Source: Candidatus Villigracilis propinquus
GTDB lineage: Bacteria; Chloroflexota; Anaerolineae; Anaerolineales; Villigracilaceae
DNA length: 64,000 nt
NCBI GenBank assembly: GCA_016714565.1
Contig: JADKDM010000037.1
Span: forward strand, 124,001 to 188,000
Direction: 5' to 3'
A program made the translations under genes and the position numbers. Of the stretch, positions 57,073 through 64,000 are shown piece by piece (within the stretch, counting starts at the first letter, position 1; each line of letters begins with the position of its first letter). The notes beneath the pieces were generated by a model. That model was not told where the DNA came from. It was given only the letters and a program-made list of their open reading frames with translations, and ran no database searches.

Positions 57073-59043
57073 TTATTTATCAAAATGCAGGATGGCGAGA
57101 TTGCCATCAAATGTCCTAGCGATCTGTTCAGGGATATTGCCGAGCGTATCTGCCACACGTTTGCGGGAACCGAAGCCGGGGAGGACGATGAAATCGCTAA
57201 CGGCTTCGTGCTCCAATTTGTCGGGCTTGAGCTGGTCTTTGAGAACTTCAAGTTCGGCGGGATGATCCACTTTGCAAACGACGAGTAGCGCTTCCAAAGT
57301 TTGCATGTAACTTGCATCCGCACGAATAAGCAGAGGGACGTTCAATGCTTTCGCAAATGTGAGATTGGCTTCCAACATACGGCGAAGAGCGATTGGTGGG
57401 ACGGACTTGGAGGGAATAAGAAATATTACGCGACGCATGCTGTTCAATGGCAGGGATAACTTTCCAACCAGTACGGGCGTATCTGAGCCCCAGATGACTT
57501 CATCCAAAACAGAGCCTAGCATGTTCTCACGAAATGTACGTTTACCGCGCCAGCCCATTACGATGAGTGACGCGTTCTCTTCAGCGGCGGTGTGGAGAAT
57601 GCCGTGCGCATGAGTCAACGCCATGCGGGGGATCAATTCGATCTCTGTTTCAGGGTCCTGCATGGCCTCCTGAACGCGTCCCAACATTTCCTTGTGCAGG
57701 AGGAAACTGCTTTCCTTATGGGGTCCCATATCCTGTGCGACACTGACGGCGAGCACCTTTCCCTTTGATGTGCCTGCCAGCAGGCTGGCAAGTGAAACGA
57801 GTCCCTCGGAATGCTTGGTATCTGCAATTGGCACGAGGACTCTGCCAAAGAGTGGAGTCTGCTCATCGTCTTCCGAGGCAGTTTTCAGGTCAGGAGCGAA
57901 GCGCTGGACGATTAAGGGAGAAGTGATCGAGGTGAGGAGGATCATCAAGATGGCGGCGTTGAAAAGGGTGGTGTCAAAAAGTCCAGTTTCCAAACCGATG
58001 ACAAGCGTTGGTATGGTGACTGCGGCCTGGGCGTGGGAGAGGCCGTAGACGGTCCAGAATTCGGATTTGGTGTATTTGTAAATTTTGGCGGTGATCCAGG
58101 CTGCAATAAATTTGGAAACATACGCGACCACGGTCACGCCGAGTGCAATCATGATTGTTTTTGGGCTCTTGAGGAAGGTAAGCGGGTCGGTGATGAGACC
58201 GCTGTAAAGAAGAAAGACAGGGATGAAAAATGATTCGCCGATGAAAAGCACATGGCCAGCCACCGGACTGTGGCGCGGCAACATGGAGTTGACAGCAAGC
58301 CCTGCAAGGAATGCGCCAACCACTTCGTGAACGCCAATGAGTTCGGCAGTGAATGCGGCCACAAAAAGCGCGACGATGACGAATTGAAATTCAACGGCGC
58401 GGCTGGTAAGTCTTTGAAAAACAAATTTGCCAAGGCGCGGCAGGCCAAAGATAATGACGGCTGTAAAAAGAACAAGCAGCACGAGCAGCTGAACAAAATA
58501 ACCAAGCGTGATGCCTCCGCCTGTCCTTGCACCAAGCACGACAGCAAGAACGATAAACGCGCCAATGTCTGTGAGGACGGTTGCGCCTGTGGTGACAGCG
58601 ATCGCTTCATTACGTGTGACACCAAATTTTGTAAGAATGGGGAACGCGATCAATGTGTGAGATGCAAAAGCGGAACCAAGCAGGATCATGCCCAGCCAAT
58701 CCAGGCCGAGGATGTAACCAAGCCCCATGCCCATGAGCTGCGGAAACATGAAAGTAATGAGGCCAAAAACCAATGCGCGGGAACGCACCTTCATGAACTG
58801 ATTGATGTCCACTTCAAGGCCTGCGCTGAACATGAGATAGACAAGGCCAATGGTGGACAAAAATTGAATACGGTCATTGTCTTCCAGCAGACCAAACCCA
58901 TGTGGGCCGATAAGCATGCCGCCAATAATGATGCCAATGATGCCGGGCAGCTTTAGCCGCTCAGAGAGGAGCGGCGTGATGAGAATGATGGCCATGACGA
59001 TAAGAAAAAAGCCAACGGGTTTGTGAAAGAGTTCAAGGAGCAT
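57073..59043 (-). CDS. Kef/CPA2-type cation:proton antiporter with UspA-like C-terminal domain
   Basis: A 656-residue protein. Residues 1-390 form about 12 membrane helices of CPA2 type, with LSERLKLPGIIGIIIGGMLIG, FSAGLEVD and GATVLTDIGAF (conserved Asp pair region for ion transport). The remaining third has two UspA-like stretches (GRVLVPIADTKHSEG to SLIVMGWRGKRTF, and the final FGSRKRVADTLGN). UspA domains bind ATP in many proteins, so transport may be energy-status dependent. Start chosen at the ATG reading MLLELFHKP, as in homologues; an ATG 33 bases upstream is possible. Confidence 0.91.
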   Translation of the reverse strand: MLLELFHKPVGFFLIVMAIILITPLLSERLKLPGIIGIIIGGMLIGPHGFGLLEDNDRIQFLSTIGLVYLMFSAGLEVDINQFMKVRSRALVFGLITFMFPQLMGMGLGYILGLDWLGMILLGSAFASHTLIAFPILTKFGVTRNEAIAVTTGATVLTDIGAFIVLAVVLGARTGGGITLGYFVQLLVLLVLFTAVIIFGLPRLGKFVFQRLTSRAVEFQFVIVALFVAAFTAELIGVHEVVGAFLAGLAVNSMLPRHSPVAGHVLFIGESFFIPVFLLYSGLITDPLTFLKSPKTIMIALGVTVVAYVSKFIAAWITAKIYKYTKSEFWTVYGLSHAQAAVTIPTLVIGLETGLFDTTLFNAAILMILLTSITSPLIVQRFAPDLKTASEDDEQTPLFGRVLVPIADTKHSEGLVSLASLLAGTSKGKVLAVSVAQDMGPHKESSFLLHKEMLGRVQEAMQDPETEIELIPRMALTHAHGILHTAAEENASLIVMGWRGKRTFRENMLGSVLDEVIWGSDTPVLVGKLSLPLNSMRRVIFLIPSKSVPPIALRRMLEANLTFAKALNVPLLIRADASYMQTLEALLVVCKVDHPAELEVLKDQLKPDKLEHEAVSDFIVLPGFGSRKRVADTLGNIPEQIARTFDGNLAILHFDK

Positions 59044-59085
59044 AAAAGAGGAGTCCTTTGCGAAAATGAGTTTCATACTTTCCGA

Positions 59086-59140
59086 GTCAAAGGTCGAAAG
59101 TCAAAGGTCAATTGCTATTTTCGACCTTTGACTTTCGACT
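59086..59140. repeat. Period-7 short tandem array with inverted copy
   Basis: GTCAAAG, GTCGAAA, GTCAAAG, GTCAATT, then the complementary TTCGAC, CTTTGAC, TTTCGAC. Same family as 7417-7475, lying upstream of the antiporter gene. Confidence 0.8.
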
Positions 59141-59220
59141 TCGGTTTTTCGAATCTAATTTTATCCGAATGACGAATATGAACAAGGTGCATAAACATCC
59201 CCCAATTATCTCAGTGCGGC

Positions 59221-59646
59221 TTAGGCTGTGGCATCAAACTTTTCCATCCAGCGCGGCGGGTCAGAGAGTTCGGTAAAGCCGAACTGTTCATAAAGTCCGT
59301 GGGCGTCGCGAGTGAGCAGACACCAGCGGCGGAGTCCCTGCAGGTCGGGATGCGCAAAAATGCATTCCATCATCCATTTGCCGAGGGATTGTCCGCGGTA
59401 GTCTTCGTGGATGAAGACATCACAAAGATAGGCGAAGATGGCTTGGTCGGTAACGACGCGGGCAAAGCCGATCTGTCTCTCGCTATCGTACACTCCGAAA
59501 TTGAGCGAGTGTTTGATGGAGCGTTCGATCAAGTGGCGCGGACGTTCGTCTGCCCAATAGGCGCGGGAGAGAAAATCGCAGATCGCGTCAATATCGAGGC
59601 GGGACGGGTCGTCTGAAATTGTGAATTTATCTTTTTTAAATTCCAT
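59221..59646 (-). CDS. GNAT-family N-acetyltransferase
   Basis: A 141-residue acetyltransferase. DVFIHEDYRGQSLGKWMM contains the acetyl-CoA loop RGQSLG, and HGLYEQFGF is the usual C-terminal motif. AGGA lies seven bases before this ATG; an upstream ATG would be too close to it. The substrate is unknown. It is the last gene of a minus-strand run. Confidence 0.87.
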   Translation of the reverse strand: MEFKKDKFTISDDPSRLDIDAICDFLSRAYWADERPRHLIERSIKHSLNFGVYDSERQIGFARVVTDQAIFAYLCDVFIHEDYRGQSLGKWMMECIFAHPDLQGLRRWCLLTRDAHGLYEQFGFTELSDPPRWMEKFDATA

Positions 59647-59685
59647 AGTCATTCCTATCACATTCGCTGAGTTGAAGGTCAAAGA

Positions 59686-60558
59686 TTAGCGAAGCCAAAA
59701 AGTGAGGGTCAAAAAGTAAGTGGTCAATCCAAAGACGGCGAGGGCTGTTGAGGTGAGTAACTTCCAATTGGGCGTACTGCCATTGGTGATGGCGCTGAGT
59801 TGAAAGATCTGAAAGACAGCGAAGGGAAGTGTGAGGAAGGCAGGCCAGATAAGGTTGAAGGAAAAACCCAACATGGGCGCGAGGGCGTATATCACATAGG
59901 CAAACACGATGAGGCTGTGATGAAGCGGAACCGCATGCTCCCATGTGAGGCGGCGTAGGAGCGTGCCGCGTTGATATTTCTGGTCGGTTTGGAAGGTAAC
60001 AAAGTTGAGAATGAGAAAATACGCAAGCCCAAGCGCGATGAGCGGTGTAGCGAGCACGAAAAGCAAACGGTGGTTTTCACCCGCTTGAAGTAAAAAGCCG
60101 ATGGTCGGAACAACATATGCAATATGCGCGGCGAGGATCAATTCGCCAAACCCGCGGTCCATGAGGCGGACGGGAGGAATGGCATAGGCAAGGGCGAGAA
60201 GAACTGAGGAAAGAAAAAAGAGGAAAGAAGAAAGGGTTAATATTGAGTTGATATAAATGATAAAGGCAATGAAGGCGATGGTTGCGATCATGCCAATGGA
60301 GACGTACAGCATGTTGTTGCGGAGAGTCTCTTTTTGCTGGGGTGTTTCGTCATCCACAAGCGGTTCATTATGCGGACGAAAGACTTCGCCTAGCAACGCC
60401 ATACTCGCTTGAGAAAACAACACACTGGCAAGGCCAAGCACGAAAGGGATTATTTGAATGGGTATGCCGAGATAAGCAGGGACACTGGCGCCGAGAATAT
60501 AGGTCAATGCGGCGAGGAGGAGGTTGAGAGGGCGGGAAAGTCTAAAGGTGTTTTTCAA
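59686..60558 (-). CDS. UbiA-like polyprenyl transferase family membrane protein
   Basis: A 290-residue protein with about nine membrane helices. The start is TTG (MKNTFRLSRPLNLLLAALTYILGA), matching UbiA entry segments. The expected NDxxDxxxD Asp motif is weak (EVFRPHNEPLVDDETPQ), and the second motif reads FQTDQKYQRGTLLRRL, so activity on a normal prenyl diphosphate is doubtful. It may act on an unusual lipid or be a divergent homologue. Confidence 0.7.
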   Translation of the reverse strand: MKNTFRLSRPLNLLLAALTYILGASVPAYLGIPIQIIPFVLGLASVLFSQASMALLGEVFRPHNEPLVDDETPQQKETLRNNMLYVSIGMIATIAFIAFIIYINSILTLSSFLFFLSSVLLALAYAIPPVRLMDRGFGELILAAHIAYVVPTIGFLLQAGENHRLLFVLATPLIALGLAYFLILNFVTFQTDQKYQRGTLLRRLTWEHAVPLHHSLIVFAYVIYALAPMLGFSFNLIWPAFLTLPFAVFQIFQLSAITNGSTPNWKLLTSTALAVFGLTTYFLTLTFWLR

Positions 60559-60642
60559 ATTTCGGCATCCAATATTTTGGCAGACTCAATATAGACTGAA
60601 ATTCATAAAAGAGTGGAAAGAGGAAAGAAGAAGATATATCAA

Positions 60643-61749
60643 CTATTTCCCTAAAAATTCTTCCAACCGTTCCACTGCTTGCGGAAGGTTTCTCCTGCCA
60701 AGACCCAAGCGGAAGTGGTTATTCGAGTCATCATAATTTGAGCCGGGGAGGAGCATCACGCCTGCTTCGTTGACAAGGTCATCGCAAAATTCATCAACAT
60801 TGCCCTTCAAGAGTCTGGGGAATCCCATGGAGCCTGCTTTTGGGCGAATCCACGTGAACAGTGATGTGCGCCGGGTGAAAAGGTCGTCAACTACGGCAAG
60901 ATTATGCTTGATAATTTCAAGGCTTCTGTCGATCAATTTCTGGCGGTGACGCACGGCAACTTCCGCAAGGAATTCGCTCGGCGCGGAATTACAGATGGTC
61001 GTGTAATCTTTGAGCGACGCCATGTTCTGATAGATCTTTTTATTCTTCGTGGCGACCCATCCAATGCGCAGACCTGCCAATCCGTATGTCTTGGACATGA
61101 CACCAAGCGAAACGGCATGCTCACCCATATCGCAGGCGGCGGGGAGTCTATCTGCGATGTCATATTCTGATTCGCGATAAACCTCATCACAGAACAGGAT
61201 CAGGTTGTTTTCCTGCGCAAATTTATTCAAGGTTTCAAAATCCGCACGGGACATTAAATAGCCTGTTGGATTATGCGGCGTGTTGATGACGACGCCCTTC
61301 GTATTCGGGCGAATGAGACCGCGAAGCTCGTCCATGTCTAAAGCCCAGTCGTTTTCCTCACGCGCCATCCACGAGCTAACGTCACAGCCCACGGAGCGGG
61401 CTACTTCCGCAAGGGATTGATAGCCAGGAGAATGCACGATGACATGGTCACCTTTTTCAAATGCGGCGTACATGAACAGATAGATCGCCTCCCCCGCGCC
61501 TGTATGGACGAGAATATCCTCGGGCTGCATGGATGTGTACAGGCTGCAGATCTCATTCCGCAAGGCCGGGCTGCCTTGTGATTCGGTATAACCCAGCCAC
61601 ACATTCTGAAGCTTCTCCGCCGCGCCATCTTCAAACGCAAGCAGGTCCGCAATGGACATAGCCTCACAGTCTGAAGAGCAGAGCAGGAATTCGGTGTTAA
61701 ATTCGTGTTTAGCGAAATAGCGTTCGAGTTTGAACGGAGGGAGATGCAT
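60643..61749 (-). CDS. PLP-dependent aminotransferase (class I/II)
   Basis: A 368-residue fold-type I aminotransferase. HTGAGEAIYLFM, INTPHNPTGYL, FCDEVYRE, and the PLP lysine in GVMSKTYGLAGLRIGW are all present, with the carboxylate Arg in HFRLGLGR. The amino donor cannot be inferred. AGGA precedes the ATG, which lies 6 bases after the previous stop. Confidence 0.92.
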   Translation of the reverse strand: MHLPPFKLERYFAKHEFNTEFLLCSSDCEAMSIADLLAFEDGAAEKLQNVWLGYTESQGSPALRNEICSLYTSMQPEDILVHTGAGEAIYLFMYAAFEKGDHVIVHSPGYQSLAEVARSVGCDVSSWMAREENDWALDMDELRGLIRPNTKGVVINTPHNPTGYLMSRADFETLNKFAQENNLILFCDEVYRESEYDIADRLPAACDMGEHAVSLGVMSKTYGLAGLRIGWVATKNKKIYQNMASLKDYTTICNSAPSEFLAEVAVRHRQKLIDRSLEIIKHNLAVVDDLFTRRTSLFTWIRPKAGSMGFPRLLKGNVDEFCDDLVNEAGVMLLPGSNYDDSNNHFRLGLGRRNLPQAVERLEEFLGK

Positions 61750-61755
61750 AAAGAA

Positions 61756-62322
61756 TTATCCTGTGACCAAAACTTTTTCTTCCAATTTCAAAATTTCGCG
61801 CACGGCCTCGGCACATTTTTGTGCATCTTCAAGTTCAAGGTTCTGGTTGGTAATAAAAACCTTGTCTCCTGAAATGGGCTTCAACTGCACGCCATAGCCA
61901 CCGAAATATCCTTTGGCAAATCTTTCCACAACGATCTGTTTGATATCCTTCTGAGCGAGCTCCCTTTTGGAAGAAAACAGCACGGTCCCAAAAACTCCCG
62001 CCTTGTTCAAAGTTACTGATCCGCTGCCCGCATCAAATGTAGCGGATAATTTTCTTTTCCGAAACACAGACACCGCCAATAAAAAAATTATCAAAACTAC
62101 AGCATAAAAACCACTGCTGCTGAACATAGCCTTGTCCCCACTACTTGCCAGGGAAGCCATGATCCAGGACAAAGCCGCCATGAGAAATATCGCCATCTCT
62201 CCGCCGAACAAAGGCTCAGAATTAACCCGTATCACAGATTGCGCGAGATTCTTCACTACAAGAAAATTATGTGTTTCCAGCAGTTTCACAGAAAATTGTT
62301 CATTCCCAACAGACTCTTTCAT
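61756..62322 (-). CDS. Membrane protein with PH-like C-terminal region
   Basis: A 188-residue protein with two membrane helices (about 48-63 and 75-92) and a beta-rich C-terminal region (FDAGSGSVTLNKAGVFG, KQIVVERFAKGYFGGYGVQL) similar to bacterial PH-like domains. No specific function can be given. It is 24 bases downstream of the DinB-like gene and just ahead of the aminotransferase. Confidence 0.7.
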   Translation of the reverse strand: MKESVGNEQFSVKLLETHNFLVVKNLAQSVIRVNSEPLFGGEMAIFLMAALSWIMASLASSGDKAMFSSSGFYAVVLIIFLLAVSVFRKRKLSATFDAGSGSVTLNKAGVFGTVLFSSKRELAQKDIKQIVVERFAKGYFGGYGVQLKPISGDKVFITNQNLELEDAQKCAEAVREILKLEEKVLVTG

Positions 62323-62346
62323 GTATTCTCCAAAACAAAGCAGATT

Positions 62347-62817
62347 TTATTTTAGCGACTTCTTCACATCCCGATAATGCAATTGATTGTGAATATAGAG
62401 CATTTTGATCATTTCACGCAGGACGGTTTCATTCAAAAAAGGATGACGTCCTGTAATTTCCAATTCTTCATCCTTCAAGCCAGCCACCCACGCCACGGCA
62501 TTCGCGCGGACTTCCTTATACTGCTCCAGCAATTCAGCAGGCGTGAATTCTTTTGCCTTTTCCTGCTGAGCGGCATTATAGCGGTCAATAGAGAAATCAT
62601 CCGCGGCACCTATGCCGCCCCGCCGAATGGATTCGAACAGCTTGACGAGTCCACGCTCAGAGGTGACGTAATGTGAAAGCACATTACGAATGCTCCACGT
62701 AGTACCTTCGGTGTAAACCTCTTTTGTCCAATCGGTGTCGTTTAACTCGGAAAAGAATTGTAGCATCCGTTCCCCTTCGGTTTTGAGTTTTTCAGCAAGT
62801 TCAGCAGTTTCAGACAT
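62347..62817 (-). CDS. DinB-like four-helix-bundle protein
   Basis: A 156-residue protein with the DinB/YfiT-like four-helix plan: TTWSIRNVLSHYVTSER near residue 45 and the C-terminal MIKMLYIHNQLHYRDVKK. The three metal-binding histidines (one in SHY, two in IHNQLH) are present. Such proteins act in thiol transfer or detoxification. GGAGAAA lies before the ATG. Confidence 0.85.
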   Translation of the reverse strand: MSETAELAEKLKTEGERMLQFFSELNDTDWTKEVYTEGTTWSIRNVLSHYVTSERGLVKLFESIRRGGIGAADDFSIDRYNAAQQEKAKEFTPAELLEQYKEVRANAVAWVAGLKDEELEITGRHPFLNETVLREMIKMLYIHNQLHYRDVKKSLK

Positions 62818-62850
62818 GGGTGGTTTCTCCAGAAATAAAGTTTTGATTTG

Positions 62851-62904
62851 GACGATAGACCATAGACGATGGACAGCAAAAACGGCCTATCGTCTAATTT
62901 ATGG
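62851..62904. repeat. Period-7 array with inverted copy
   Basis: GACGATA, GACCATA, GACGATG and GACAGCA, followed after a few bases by the complementary CCTATCGTCTAATTTATGG. The right half overlaps the end of the GT-C-like gene. Confidence 0.65.
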
Positions 62905-64000
62905 CTCAGGAAATCCTGCGTAATTGATCGAGCGTTTTCCCGTCGTGGGGTAATAATAGGTTCTCATCTCGGAAATCTTTTTGATCAATTCTTCGCTGTC
63001 TTCAAAATCCGAACGGACGTAATAGTAATGCGTATCATACGGGCTATCACCGAAGATCGCAGCGAGCACGTAACCATTTTCTTCCGCGTAGGTCTTCATC
63101 AGGATCGTCATGCTGAACCAACGCTGTGCAAGGTTGGGTTCCGTCAACTTTGGAGGAACAAGCGTGGAGTAATAATCATGGAACATAATGATCTCAGGCT
63201 TGTACTCATCAAGGTATTCCACGGTCAACGCACCGTTGTGGGCGATCCACTGATCGTTCAAGCCCCAGGTGTCCACCGCATCCCAGCCCGAGTAATACGG
63301 AAGCAAGCCCGCCTCCGTGGTTGCGATGACATACCCCTTGCCGCGATAATCGGAAAGCATCTTCGCCATTTCCAAACGGCCATCCCGTTCATAGGGACGG
63401 TCGCAGGATTGTTGATATAAAGCGAGGTTACAATTTTGGAACCATGAATAATAGACGAGTCCTATTGCAAGGCTGACCAGCCCAACAATGTAAACGCTTC
63501 TTTGCCTAACCGACGATTGATTCAGCGCTTCAAACATTTGGTCTCCCCCTTCGGGGACTTCGCGATACGAGTCGGTACGATCACCCGCCCCTACTCGACC
63601 GCCACCGACCAGCGGAATCCACGACATGAGCGCAATAGGGACAATGGCATATTGAAAGCGCGCGCCATAATTCATCTCGTCGGAGATCATGCCAAAGGCT
63701 GTGGCAAAGCCGAGGACGGGAATGAGATAGGCAATCGTCCGTTTGGTTGTTTCGTTGGAACGGAAACCATAGATAAACGCAAAGACCATTGGCAGGCAAA
63801 GGCGCAATGCGTTCTGCATGGAATGTTGGAAGGAGTCCCACTTCCAACCGCTGTCCCCTTTTTTATAAAACGGATTGGGAAGCGGATAACCGAAGTAATT
63901 CCAACGCCAAAGGAAATACGCACCGCCGAGAATTGTAAATACAACGCCAAAAATAACGATGATCGAGATCGAGTTTTTGAGTCCACGCATGACGATGACA
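62899..64000 (-). CDS. GT-C-like membrane glycosyltransferase, 5' end beyond the window
   Basis: The C-terminal 363 or more residues of an integral membrane protein. The frame stays open to the window edge, so the true N-terminus is missing. Membrane segments lie near residues 8-27, 62-80, 100-120 and about 165-180; the soluble end has GYVIATTEAGLLPYYSG, DTWGLNDQWIA and RTYYYPTTGKRSINYAGFPEP. YFGYPLPNPFYKKG is a loop seen in mycobacterial-type arabinosyl/mannosyl GT-C enzymes. A repeat at 63565-63603 adds about 20 residues (VGAGDRTDSYREVPEGGD region) in frame. Confidence 0.65.
   Translation of the reverse strand, partial: VIVMRGLKNSISIIVIFGVVFTILGGAYFLWRWNYFGYPLPNPFYKKGDSGWKWDSFQHSMQNALRLCLPMVFAFIYGFRSNETTKRTIAYLIPVLGFATAFGMISDEMNYGARFQYAIVPIALMSWIPLVGGGRVGAGDRTDSYREVPEGGDQMFEALNQSSVRQRSVYIVGLVSLAIGLVYYSWFQNCNLALYQQSCDRPYERDGRLEMAKMLSDYRGKGYVIATTEAGLLPYYSGWDAVDTWGLNDQWIAHNGALTVEYLDEYKPEIIMFHDYYSTLVPPKLTEPNLAQRWFSMTILMKTYAEENGYVLAAIFGDSPYDTHYYYVRSDFEDSEELIKKISEMRTYYYPTTGKRSINYAGFPEP
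63565..63603. repeat. GGTC...GGGCGGG hairpin repeat inside the GT-C gene (copy 2)
   Basis: CACCCGCCCCTACTCGACC is nearly identical to the right arm at 54886-54905, preceded by an inexact complementary part and flanked by a CCCCTTCGGGG hairpin. The insertion keeps the reading frame. Confidence 0.6.

Noticed and set aside
58252..58956. Long + strand frame of 234 codons, Cys/Lys-rich, opposite the antiporter
   Set aside because: It mirrors the antiporter gene, has no domain and an implausible composition; the minus-strand product is a clear CPA2 antiporter.

Overview
The window looks like chromosomal DNA of a Chloroflexota bacterium, most likely Anaerolineae. This is inferred from gene content and style, not from a marker gene: many lipoproteins with Pro/Thr-rich linkers, a NuoB / fused NuoCD / NuoI cluster, ATP-type PEP carboxykinase, ungrouped housekeeping genes and many small palindromic intergenic repeats. 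I see no rRNA, tRNA, CRISPR array, intact transposase or phage gene. The first ~190 bases are homopolymer-rich and look like a poor contig end. The last gene runs off the right edge.

Left part (0.2-5.7 kb): an iron-sulfur/redox island. A SufR-like regulator is divergent from iscX-nuoB-nuoCD-nuoI, followed by mrp (Fe-S carrier) and ricT. From 6.7 to 13.1 kb come a PIG-L deacetylase, a frameshifted metallo-beta-lactamase-fold gene, an M20 amidohydrolase, a diguanylate cyclase, and a small operon (GbsR/MarR-like regulator, membrane protein, SDR epimerase) controlled from a perfect palindromic operator. Then pckA, GNAT, a surface phospholipase-D-like lipoprotein, and rpmF/fabD (13-19 kb). From 18.8 to 26.3 kb there is a compact + strand run: PP2C phosphatase, TrkA-N membrane protein, P-loop protein, M1 peptidase lipoprotein, secD-secF, a GH114-like lipoprotein and a LysE exporter.

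Middle (26-46 kb): glycerate 2-kinase with a PAS-PAS-GGDEF protein; a winged-helix protein; the oxidative pentose-phosphate genes pgl-gnd-zwf; an ABC export system (HlyD-like lipoprotein, an ATPase fused to a cyclic-nucleotide-binding domain, an 800-residue FtsX permease); and a two-component system beside a duplicated module of DUF4405 cytochrome-b-like membrane protein plus small membrane protein. Next is a decaying D-lactate dehydrogenase-type gene with frameshifts, a stop and repeat insertions.

Right part (47-56 kb): the most interesting region. A GntR regulator precedes a corrinoid protein, two MttB-superfamily methyltransferases without pyrrolysine, an S9 peptidase, an M20 amidohydrolase and a methyltetrahydrofolate:corrinoid methyltransferase. 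Together they look like a corrinoid-dependent demethylation pathway for an unknown N-methylated, possibly amide- or peptide-linked, substrate, delivering methyl groups to tetrahydrofolate. The end of the window (56-64 kb) has an alpha/beta-hydrolase lipoprotein, a Kef-type antiporter with a UspA domain, and a minus-strand run of GNAT, UbiA-like, aminotransferase, membrane, DinB-like and GT-C-like genes.

Three things cut across the window. At least three repeat classes are scattered through it (a palindrome family with core GAGATTGCTTCG, period-7 and period-8 short tandem arrays, and a GGTCGAGTAGGGCGGG-type hairpin), and some are inserted in frame inside genes. Many genes have a TANNNT -10 box 6-8 bases before the start codon, which predicts leaderless mRNAs. 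Single-base frameshifts in at least two genes could be real decay or sequencing indels.
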